From a virus: a stretch of 51,947 bases of DNA. Below the pieces are notes generated by a model. That model had not been told where the DNA came from, searched no databases, and saw only the letters and a list, made by a program, of their open reading frames with translations. A program made the translations under genes and the position numbers. Shown piece by piece: positions 40,472 through 47,250 of the stretch. The stretch lies in the IMG/VR virus record IMGVR_UViG_3300032241_001638, positions 1-51,947 of that record. One strand, given 5' to 3'. Position 1 is the first letter of the stretch, and each line of letters opens with the position of its first letter.

Positions 40472-41020
40472 ATGAGTACAAAGTTGAAATTCGAGTTAGA
40501 CAAGGTTAAGGTTAACTCAAACGCATTAGTAGTATCAGACAGCTCCGCTAAAGCGATAGCACACAAAGTGTTTGAAGATGTAACAGAAGGTAGGATATCA
40601 GCAGTAACAGCTATAGAGGCTTTTGCTCTAATGAGCAAAGTTCACGCAGAGCTTAAAGATATGGTAGATGAATCTGGAAAGATATCTATGACAGGATTAA
40701 TCTGTGAAGAAATATCAATAAATGCAGAAGGAAAGAAAGAGTTCATTACCCCAAAAGGCACTAAGTTCAAGTTAGCTGAAACAGGAACTAAATATGACTA
40801 TGCTTCTTCCGGTGATCCACTTTACAACAATCTATCAGCTAAGAAAAAAGAACTAGATAAGGAAATCAAAAAGAGAGAGGAGTTCTTGAAGTCAATTAGT
40901 GACTTTATTATTATGAGTATTCCAGACCCTGCTACAGGTGAGCTATTGGAAAACATCACAATTACAGCCCCTACTAAAACAAGTAATTCTTCTTATACAG
41001 TAACCTTACTAAAGGATTAA
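40472..41020 (+). CDS. Conserved phage protein with coiled coil
   Basis: 182 residues. A Lys/Glu-rich helical segment (LSAKKKELDKEIKKREEFLK) is followed by a C-terminal TKTSNSSYTVTL block familiar from other phages. Leader AAAAAGAACAATT-ATG. Role unknown. Confidence 0.65.
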   Translation: MSTKLKFELDKVKVNSNALVVSDSSAKAIAHKVFEDVTEGRISAVTAIEAFALMSKVHAELKDMVDESGKISMTGLICEEISINAEGKKEFITPKGTKFKLAETGTKYDYASSGDPLYNNLSAKKKELDKEIKKREEFLKSISDFIIMSIPDPATGELLENITITAPTKTSNSSYTVTLLKD

Positions 41021-41033
41021 TTGATATTTATAG
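41021..41033 (+). promoter_or_regulatory. Candidate late-promoter motif
   Basis: TTGATATTTATAG, 3 nt before the ATG at 41037. Confidence 0.45.
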
Positions 41034-41036
41034 TAT

Positions 41037-41627
41037 ATGCCTTCATTATTAAAAAGATGCTACCTACCTGGATACTTTTGTCCACCAACTGAAAAGGATT
41101 TGCAAATTGCCTACTGGTTAGGTAGAAAGCAATCTGAGATAAGTGAAGTGGTCATTGTTATAGGTGAAGAGAAGAATGCTTTAGTACCTGCAAAGGTCAA
41201 TCAGCAAATCTTTGATTTATATATCCACGAAACTAACGGGGATATAGTCAAGACTCAATTATCCGGAGAGGATTCCCCTAGACACTACATATATAAAATT
41301 CTTGAGAGTAATGTTGAAGAACCATTTATTATAGCTATACCAGAAAAGGTAGCTAAGAGTCATGAGTTCCAAAACAAATTCAGGAAGTTTCATAATTACG
41401 AGATAATACTTATCCCTGAGTACAACTACGGTATCAGGGGTGAAATGATGCAGTCCGTGATAGATGAAAACATGAAGGAATTCATGAAGTATATCCCACC
41501 TGAATTATCTAAATTATCTGTTCAAAAGGTATTTGATATGTTAAGGGAACAAGTTGATGAGAACAATGGAAATGTGATTAATGTAGGATACCTACAAGGA
41601 TTATACGAAAAATTCGGAGTAAAATAA
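41037..41627 (+). CDS. Degenerate nucleotidyltransferase-fold protein (tentative)
   Basis: 196 residues. The start (LPGYFCPPTEKDLQIAYW), the strand VVIVIGEEKN and a following helix match the order of the HxGH nucleotidyltransferase fold, but the H-x-G-H motif itself is missing, so catalysis is unlikely. The C-terminal half contains LSKLSVQKVFDML. Other interpretations are open. Confidence 0.45.
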   Translation: MPSLLKRCYLPGYFCPPTEKDLQIAYWLGRKQSEISEVVIVIGEEKNALVPAKVNQQIFDLYIHETNGDIVKTQLSGEDSPRHYIYKILESNVEEPFIIAIPEKVAKSHEFQNKFRKFHNYEIILIPEYNYGIRGEMMQSVIDENMKEFMKYIPPELSKLSVQKVFDMLREQVDENNGNVINVGYLQGLYEKFGVK

Positions 41628-41629
41628 TT

Positions 41630-42208
41630 ATGGCAGATAATGCGTTATTAAAAGAGTTTAGGAGCAAAGACGTAAAACGTCTTCGTAACCTGTTTTCAGG
41701 AAATGCAACCCAATCAACAGGTACCCAAGTAGGGTACGAGAAAGGTTTTACCGAATACAAAGAAGGCGACACCTGGGTAGAAGATGGTAAAGAATGGACC
41801 ATAAAAGATGGTATCAGGCAGACCAATACGAAATACAGCTCAGTTAAAAAATTATTATTTGCACCATTAGTGTGCCCTTCATGCAAGAACAGTATGAAGC
41901 ACAGGCTCGACTCTAAATTTTACAGTTTATTTGAGCACTGCTTCTCCTGCCAGTTATCCTTAGAAACCAAACTAAGAGTAGAAGGTAAGTATGAAGAGTA
42001 CGCCCAAAGGATAATGACCGAAAACGCAATTACATTTACAAAAGATGCAAGGGCGTTTATGAAGGAACTAAATGGAATGGACAGAGGTATTTACACAGAA
42101 ACAGGTGAAAAACAAAACTGGACTGGTAACAATAGTAATGACCATATAATCCAACAAATGGACAAAGAGCTTACCGAACTTGAAAATAGAATCAATGAAA
42201 CTAATTAA
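41630..42208 (+). CDS. Zinc-ribbon phage protein
   Basis: 192 residues. The segment EWTIKDGIRQTNTK is familiar from a conserved T4-like structural-region protein. A zinc ribbon follows: CPSC, then FEHCFSC. The C-terminus is a coiled coil that overlaps the next gene. Function unknown. Confidence 0.65.
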   Translation: MADNALLKEFRSKDVKRLRNLFSGNATQSTGTQVGYEKGFTEYKEGDTWVEDGKEWTIKDGIRQTNTKYSSVKKLLFAPLVCPSCKNSMKHRLDSKFYSLFEHCFSCQLSLETKLRVEGKYEEYAQRIMTENAITFTKDARAFMKELNGMDRGIYTETGEKQNWTGNNSNDHIIQQMDKELTELENRINETN

Positions 42209-42422
42209 CTTAATCCTAGAAGGAAATGCAGTTTATCCTCCTGGATACAAAGCTGCAAGAGAAGTACCTTACGGAGGTGCCAATTGTGCTAACTGCATAA
42301 AATGGAATGCCGATAAGGGAGAGTGTGAAGGTAAATACTTCATAGAGTATAATGGTTCAGGAGTTATACCTACTGAGCCTGAAAAGTATTTATGTAACTG
42401 GTGGACTCAAACTAAATCCTAA
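42195..42422 (+). CDS. Small Cys-rich protein with capsid-targeting-like start
   Basis: 75 residues from ATG 42195, which overlaps the end of the previous gene. The start MKLINLILE-G has the [IL]-x-E site of T4-type prohead cleavage. Four cysteines (CANC, EC, LCNWW) in a pattern suggesting a metal or iron-sulphur site. Probably packaged in the head if the targeting reading is right. Confidence 0.6.
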   Translation: MKLINLILEGNAVYPPGYKAAREVPYGGANCANCIKWNADKGECEGKYFIEYNGSGVIPTEPEKYLCNWWTQTKS

Positions 42423-42442
42423 CAAATAAAAAACAAAAAACA

Positions 42443-43165
42443 ATGATTAAAGAAGCGGATCAAATCGCAAACAAATTTAGAAAAAGCTTTCTTAATGAAG
42501 GCGCGGTTGTTAACGTGAAATCACTTAACCAACAATCATCAGACTCTTTCTTTACTTTGAATAGTGAAGGTCAAATCTCTAATGTATCCCAGACCTCATT
42601 AGACGAGGCTCTAGACACTTTAAATAGTAAGTCAGTACTTATCACTATCAAAGACCTAAAAGCCCTGTATGAGTCTAAAATGATGGCTACTGTAGGAGAG
42701 TACGAAGAAGAACAAGATCCTCAAGAGTTACACATGGTTGCAGGTGAACTTGATTCTATCTGTGAAAATGTAGAATTCTTAAAGATGCAAGTAATGGAAG
42801 GTCACGATTGGCCAGCTTGGGCATTCCAACATTTAAACGTTGCATGTGATAATATTGAAGAAGTCACTACATACTTCAAAGCAGAGAAAGACCCATACAT
42901 GGATCAATATGAAGACGAAGGAATGTACACCGAAGAACCCAATTCTTACGATAATATCGGAGTGGTAGGAGAAGTAAAGAAAAAGAAACCTTCTGCCGGT
43001 CTTACCAAGAAACAAAAATCAGCTGTTGTAAAGAAAGCTGAGAAAGGTGAAGATATAGGCAAGCCAGGGAAGACGTTTGAGAAAATTGCTAAAAAAGCAG
43101 GAGGTGGTGAAAAGGGTGAAAAAATTGCGGCGAGTGTCATGTGGAAGAATATTAAAAGGAAATAG
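42443..43165 (+). CDS. Head-associated protein with capsid-targeting-like start
   Basis: 240 residues. The start ends in KSFLNE-G (L-N-E at 22-24). Residues about 70-170 are acidic and helical. The C-terminal 65 residues are extremely basic (KKKKPSAGLTKKQKSAVV ... KAGGGEKGEKIAASVMWK), a tail often seen in T4-like phage proteins and suited to DNA binding in the head. Confidence 0.6.
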   Translation: MIKEADQIANKFRKSFLNEGAVVNVKSLNQQSSDSFFTLNSEGQISNVSQTSLDEALDTLNSKSVLITIKDLKALYESKMMATVGEYEEEQDPQELHMVAGELDSICENVEFLKMQVMEGHDWPAWAFQHLNVACDNIEEVTTYFKAEKDPYMDQYEDEGMYTEEPNSYDNIGVVGEVKKKKPSAGLTKKQKSAVVKKAEKGEDIGKPGKTFEKIAKKAGGGEKGEKIAASVMWKNIKRK

Positions 43166-43169
43166 TAAG

Positions 43170-43763
43170 ATGACTAAGCAATACCTAATGGAGGCCTCCG
43201 ATATATCAACCTTATCCGAAGGTCTCCAATACCATATAAAAACACAAACACCATTAAATGAATCGATTTATCGCCCAGGCTCTAATAGCTTTTATCATTT
43301 GTTCCGTGAGGCTAGAGAACTTCTTCAAGAAGGTAACATTATCCTTGACACGATTGACACAGAGATTTTAACAGAAACAGACTTAGGTGAGTTTGGTGAA
43401 TACAATGGTATAAGAGTTCCTTTAGATTATCCCCTTACTGAGGATTACCTATTGATGGAAGCCGAGTTCCATGGAAAGAGTGTCCAGTTGAATCACCCTA
43501 GGCGTAATTCAGGTTCAGGTAAAAAGTATGTAGTCTTTACACACAACCCTAAAACCGGTAAGGTAATTAAGGTTACATTTGGAGACAAGCATGGAGGTCT
43601 AAGTGCTAAAATTAGTGATCCAAAGGCTCGAAAAGCTTTTTCAGACAGAATGAACTGCCCAGCTAAAAAAGATAAAACGAAAGCAGGGTACTGGAGTTGT
43701 AATCTCCCAAGATATTTTTCATTGATTTCTCCAGGCTCTAAGAATATAAATTCGTACTGGTAG
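43170..43763 (+). CDS. Head protein with multiple prohead-protease-like sites
   Basis: 197 residues from ATG 43170; the upstream open frame overlaps the previous gene and is not used. The first 110 residues contain LME-A, LSE-G, LNE-S, LQE-G, LTE-T, LGE-F, LTE-D and LME-A, eight [IL]-x-E sites. The C-terminal domain (FGDKHGGLSAKISDPKAR, then NCPAKKDKTKAGYWSCNLPR) is a compact, basic module also found in other phages. The N-terminal half could be cut up during maturation and release the C-terminal domain. Confidence 0.6.
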   Translation: MTKQYLMEASDISTLSEGLQYHIKTQTPLNESIYRPGSNSFYHLFREARELLQEGNIILDTIDTEILTETDLGEFGEYNGIRVPLDYPLTEDYLLMEAEFHGKSVQLNHPRRNSGSGKKYVVFTHNPKTGKVIKVTFGDKHGGLSAKISDPKARKAFSDRMNCPAKKDKTKAGYWSCNLPRYFSLISPGSKNINSYW

Positions 43764-43820
43764 GGCAGTCGCAATATAGTATAAGTAATTATAATTAATA
43801 GTAAACTACTTAAAACAATA

Positions 43821-43830
43821 GATATTTATA
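43821..43830 (+). promoter_or_regulatory. Candidate late-promoter motif
   Basis: GATATTTATA with no credible gene directly downstream; it precedes the structured RNA at 43839-43985. Confidence 0.45.
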
Positions 43831-43838
43831 TACATTAA

Positions 43839-43985
43839 ATGCTTAAAGCCTCGTTAACAGACCATTTGGTAGCTCTGTTATTGTGGTAACTAAAAAGTAG
43901 ACTTAGTAGACGTACTGAGCCTCAAAAATCCTGTGGTTTGATTCCCTAGGTAAACCATCTACTCACAATAGGGGGTTTCTTTTTT
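43839..43985 (+). ncRNA. Candidate structured late RNA / attenuator
   Basis: Follows a GATATTTATA motif. Helices: TAACAGA/TCTGTTA (43855-43861/43874-43880), AGTAGA/TCTACT (43905-43910/43958-43963), and TGGTTT/AAACCA (43934-43939/43952-43957), the last two stacking end to end as in a tRNA acceptor and T-arm. AAACC at 43952-43956 can instead pair with GGTTT at 43974-43978 in a terminator hairpin, so the two folds exclude each other. A 16-codon ORF (MLKASLTDHLVALLLW) begins at 43839 and could be a leader peptide. The rest of 43764-44184 contains no gene. Confidence 0.4.
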
Positions 43986-43986
43986 T
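43952..43986 (+). terminator. Intrinsic terminator
   Basis: AAACC pairs with GGTTT across a 17-nt loop, followed by CTTTTTTT. It ends the upstream late transcript unless the alternative pairing of AAACC wins. Confidence 0.6.
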
Positions 43987-44144
43987 GTCTCAATTATAGT
44001 ATAATTTTGCGACAAAATATTATTTAAAAACCTTAATCACATTGAATTACAGGTACTTTTAATAACTAAGGGGTCCTCGCTAAAAAAGGTGGTGTAATTT
44101 GCTCATTATCAAATTCACTAGAAAAAATGACAATTAACTATCAA

Positions 44145-44180
44145 TAATTCGGGTATTTTCCGAATTAATCCTTATTTTTG
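44145..44180 (+). promoter_or_regulatory. Promoter with overlapping inverted repeat
   Basis: TATTTTTG (44173-44180) matches TAnnTTTG and lies 4 nt before the ATG at 44185; the -33 region reads TTCG. A perfect inverted repeat TAATTCGG-GTATTTT-CCGAATTA (44145-44167) covers the -33 region and spacer, where an operator would be. Confidence 0.6.
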
Positions 44181-44184
44181 CACA

Positions 44185-44451
44185 ATGCAATATCCATTTA
44201 CCGAACTAAAAGAACAAGGCTATTATATTAGAGAATTTTCCCAAGAAGTACCTGAAGAAGAGCTAGTCTGGCACAGAGACAGAGAAGACCGAATAGTAGA
44301 ACCACTACACAATACAGACTGGAAACTGCAGTTAGATGACGAACTACCTGTCATTATAGACAAACCTATATTTATTAAGAGAGATATTTTCCATAGATTA
44401 ATAAAAGGAACCGATAGCCTTAAGATAAAAGTAACTAAACTGCACATATAA
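44185..44451 (+). CDS. Conserved phage protein
   Basis: 88 residues. The segments WHRDREDRIVEP, NTDWKLQLDDELP and HRLIKGTDSLKIKV form a pattern seen in short proteins of many T4-like phages and in Bacteroidota; function unknown. First gene after the terminator, with its own promoter. Confidence 0.65.
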   Translation: MQYPFTELKEQGYYIREFSQEVPEEELVWHRDREDRIVEPLHNTDWKLQLDDELPVIIDKPIFIKRDIFHRLIKGTDSLKIKVTKLHI

Positions 44452-44454
44452 CTC

Positions 44455-45129
44455 ATGATGATTAACGAAATAATCCTCCAAGTCCAATACAGTCAAACTA
44501 ATTTAGTAATAGCAGCTTTTACAAGTGTAATTACAGTTTTAGGAGTATATATTAAAGATGCAGTGGAAAAATCAGTAGCTCTCGGAAGAGCACGAAAAGA
44601 AGAAGAAAAGAAGAATGCCCAGATAGATAAGTCGTTGCAACACAATAATAGTATACAAAAGAAAATCAAAGAAATCCTAATACAATTACAAGGTTACACA
44701 GAATGTTCCAGAGCTTGCTTATATGCATATCATAACGGAACCAAAACACATTTCGGGTTTTCAATGAATTTTGTTTCAATGATTGAAGAGAAGACAGATG
44801 GAATTGTAGCACCACTTATAGATACATTCCAAAACATACCAGCAGGTTATTTCAGAACTATCTTAGATAAAGTAGACAAATCACAAGAAGGTTACGCAGT
44901 TATAGAAACAGACGAACTAGATGGAGATGACAAAAGGATGATGGAGAGATACCAGATTGCAATGTCATATGACTTTAAGATAGGAGCTACTGTTTATGAA
45001 GGTATGGTAAGTCTTGTATGGGTAAATAAAAAACATATACTATCTGAAGAGCAAATAGACCATATTCAACAGCTTGTGGACTTAATATATTACCTCCAGA
45101 AGGATATCCAAAAACTACCAAAATTTTAA
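44455..45129 (+). CDS. Membrane protein with GAF-like domain
   Basis: 224 residues. One transmembrane helix (about 18-36, LVIAAFTSVITVLGVYIKD), a charged coiled linker (about 45-80), then a GAF-like domain (CSRACLYAYHNGTKTHFGFS ... MVSLVWVNKKHILSEEQIDH). GAF domains bind small ligands; no output domain is present. It may sense a signal at the membrane during infection. Not a typical T4 component. Confidence 0.55.
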   Translation: MMINEIILQVQYSQTNLVIAAFTSVITVLGVYIKDAVEKSVALGRARKEEEKKNAQIDKSLQHNNSIQKKIKEILIQLQGYTECSRACLYAYHNGTKTHFGFSMNFVSMIEEKTDGIVAPLIDTFQNIPAGYFRTILDKVDKSQEGYAVIETDELDGDDKRMMERYQIAMSYDFKIGATVYEGMVSLVWVNKKHILSEEQIDHIQQLVDLIYYLQKDIQKLPKF

Positions 45130-45133
45130 TATA

Positions 45134-45670
45134 GTGCCAGACTTTACTTTTCAAAATTTCCGTAAATACATAGCGGAGGCAGACATACAATCACAAGAGG
45201 CAGAAGAATCCGATATGGACAAGGTTTTGTCTAAATCACCTAAGTTGAGGTATACTCTAATGCGTACTCTTACATCTCAAAAAGAACCTGGTCCAATTAC
45301 CGACAAAGAAATAAAAGATATCGTTACTGATATCAAAGTCATACAAAAAAGACCTACCACCTTCCGTATCATATTCAAGAATTCCAATTATATGGATTTG
45401 AAGTATGATCCCACACCAGGTATGGTAAGCAATCCTAAGAACTACACTCCATCAGATTACTTCAGAGCTAGAGTTCTAGGTAAAATATATGATTTAGGAG
45501 TAGGTTCCCAATATGAGCAATGCCTAGACCAAATAGGTATAGCCTTAAGACAAAACCCAATAGACACCAAGAATCCAGACTTAGAAACACAAGCAATAGA
45601 AAAGGGAGAAACTCCTACTGAAGAAGTACCAGCCGGCCCTAATCCAAAAGAACCAGAAACAGAAAGCTAA
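45134..45670 (+). CDS. Head-associated protein with capsid-targeting-like start
   Basis: 178 residues from GTG 45134. The start MPDFTFQNFRKYIAE-AD closely resembles T4 internal-protein targeting peptides (Y-x-E-F-I-A-E-A). A globular middle (RIIFKNSNYMDLKYDPTPGM) and an acidic Pro-rich tail (PTEEVPAGPNPKEPETES) follow. The end of the gene is duplicated before 46415 (repeat at 45655-45677). Confidence 0.6.
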   Translation: MPDFTFQNFRKYIAEADIQSQEAEESDMDKVLSKSPKLRYTLMRTLTSQKEPGPITDKEIKDIVTDIKVIQKRPTTFRIIFKNSNYMDLKYDPTPGMVSNPKNYTPSDYFRARVLGKIYDLGVGSQYEQCLDQIGIALRQNPIDTKNPDLETQAIEKGETPTEEVPAGPNPKEPETES

Positions 45671-45677
45671 TGAAAGA
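45655..45677 (+). repeat. 23-bp direct repeat, copy 1
   Basis: Identical to 46400-46422. This copy is functional: it encodes the ETES end of 45134-45670, the TAATG overlap and the start of 45670-46401. Confidence 0.95.
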
Positions 45678-46401
45678 CCTATACGGACAAGTATTAAGAA
45701 GTTTGCTAGAAGCAACAGAGTATAAGATAGAAATGAAGAATGGTAAAACTATAACTAAAGAACTTAGCGTTGATAATTATAAGAATATAATGTCAAAGAT
45801 AGGTACTTCTGATAGTATTATTAAATCTATAACTCCTATAGAAAGGAAAGAATTTAAAGATTTAAACGGAAAAGATTTCTATAAAAATAGTAATCAGAGT
45901 TCAGAAGAAGAAATATTAAAAAAGCTATACCCAAAACCTGGTCAAATTGAGTATAGAAATTTAGGTGAGGGTCTTCCTTTATTAGGAGGCCCTGCTTTTT
46001 CAGATTGTATACGTAAAGAGTTAAAACCCCTGTTAAAACAAAAGCAAGGGCTTCACATAAACCAAAAAGTAACCTGCCTTACCAATACAGCAGATTACCC
46101 CACACCAGAAGACGCAGTTAAAGAGTTAGGTGAAAGAATTTCTATTTTTCCTTCTGAATTTAGTAAGCTAGTAGAATTTACTAAAAATATAAGAAGAGAT
46201 TATGAAGTAATACAAAAATGTGACAGAGCTATACAAGATTCTTTTGATGAAGGTAAATTTAAACAATACCCAGCACCATTAAAATTACCAAAAAGTGATA
46301 TAAAAACTTATTTAAAATATTATGAGCAAGGAGGTCCTCATTTAGACCCATACTCTACTTACAATTTTATGATTAATTACCTAAAATCAAACCTAAAGTA
46401 G
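45670..46401 (+). CDS. Cargo-type protein with capsid-targeting-like start (cassette)
   Basis: 243 residues. The start MKDLYGQVLRSLLE-A ends in L-L-E. The rest is lysine-rich, with a C-terminal segment YYEQGGPHLDPYSTYNF. No family recognised. Flanked exactly by a 23-bp direct repeat, which suggests insertion as a cassette. It looks more AT-rich than its neighbours by eye. Confidence 0.6.
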   Translation: MKDLYGQVLRSLLEATEYKIEMKNGKTITKELSVDNYKNIMSKIGTSDSIIKSITPIERKEFKDLNGKDFYKNSNQSSEEEILKKLYPKPGQIEYRNLGEGLPLLGGPAFSDCIRKELKPLLKQKQGLHINQKVTCLTNTADYPTPEDAVKELGERISIFPSEFSKLVEFTKNIRRDYEVIQKCDRAIQDSFDEGKFKQYPAPLKLPKSDIKTYLKYYEQGGPHLDPYSTYNFMINYLKSNLK

Positions 46402-46422
46402 AAACAGAAAGCTAATGAAAGA
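46400..46422 (+). repeat. 23-bp direct repeat, copy 2
   Basis: Second copy, 745 bp downstream. Here it lies in the gap after TAG (46399-46401) and still contains a TAATG, although no gene uses this TAA; a relic of the end of the 45134-45670 gene. Confidence 0.95.
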
Positions 46423-46837
46423 TTTATTTTCTATATTACTTAGAGAAGAGTTTGATTATAGAGGTCAACATAGAGCACCTGGACCAAAAGAAGGCTCACC
46501 TTTATATGATGTAACATTGAATGGAATATACCCTGACGATGTTTATTCTAGGCAAGGAAAGTCATACTATGGGGATGGTGAGTCTTATGATTCTATTAAT
46601 TTTATGATTTTGAATAAGTACCGTAATAAACCTGATGCAACCTTAACTATTTTCAGGGGTGTACCTAAAAATATAAATGACATAAACACCGGTGATTGGG
46701 TTACAATAAACAGGCAGTACGCACAAACTCATGTAAGTGGTGAAAAAGGTTACAAGGTGATTTCTAAAACAGTTAAAGCTAGAGATATTTATACAGAAGG
46801 TAATTCCTTATCAGAATGGGGTTACTATCCAACTTAA
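46415..46837 (+). CDS. Small ADP-ribosyltransferase-like protein with capsid-targeting-like start
   Basis: 140 residues. The start MKDLFSILLRE-E carries an L-R-E site. The core has LTIFRGVP (candidate Arg of the R-S-E class), GDWVTINRQYAQTH (in the place of the S-T-S strand) and a C-terminal NSLSEWGYYPT (candidate Glu). This order is typical of a family of short phage and bacterial proteins with ADP-ribosyltransferase-like folds. T4 packages and injects the ADP-ribosyltransferase Alt, so this may be a minimal functional counterpart. Activity is inferred. Confidence 0.5.
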   Translation: MKDLFSILLREEFDYRGQHRAPGPKEGSPLYDVTLNGIYPDDVYSRQGKSYYGDGESYDSINFMILNKYRNKPDATLTIFRGVPKNINDINTGDWVTINRQYAQTHVSGEKGYKVISKTVKARDIYTEGNSLSEWGYYPT

Positions 46838-46842
46838 TACAT

Positions 46843-47250
46843 ATGATGACACCATCCCAACTCCAATCACTTAAGCAACATATAGCAGGACTTGTTCTTT
46901 ATTTCAGACAACAAGGATTTAATCTTAAACCTTATCCTCAAATCATATTCTCAAATGAGAATAACCCAGATGATATCCTGGATAAAACAGGATATTACAA
47001 TCCTGAACAAAACGTTGTAGTTATATTCACAAATGGCCGTTCTCCTAAAGACTGTCTAAGAACTTGTTCGCATGAGTTTATTCATGTATTGCAAGGTCAC
47101 AGAGGAGACTTAGCTGAGGATAAGATAGGTGGTGTATCAGATGATTACACAAAAGGTTCCGAACACCTAAAAGAAATGGAAGATGAAGCTTATCTAATGG
47201 GAAATACTCTTATGAGAGGCTATACTGAGAAGCTAAAAAGTAAAATTTAA
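46843..47250 (+). CDS. Zinc metallopeptidase-like protein (HExxH)
   Basis: 135 residues from ATG 46843, 5 nt after the previous stop; the upstream in-frame ATG at 46816 overlaps the previous gene. HEFIH at 77-81 with the following GHRGD and a third ligand Glu in EMEDEAYLMGN is a small HExxH peptidase pattern that I recognise from T4-like marine phages. It lacks a targeting-like start. It could process virion or host proteins. Confidence 0.65.
   Translation: MMTPSQLQSLKQHIAGLVLYFRQQGFNLKPYPQIIFSNENNPDDILDKTGYYNPEQNVVVIFTNGRSPKDCLRTCSHEFIHVLQGHRGDLAEDKIGGVSDDYTKGSEHLKEMEDEAYLMGNTLMRGYTEKLKSKI

Noticed and set aside
43890-43970. A tRNA gene suggested by GGTTTGATTCC
   Set aside because: The arm has a mismatch, the loop that fits the strong helix is 12 nt, and only 23 nt remain for D and anticodon arms.
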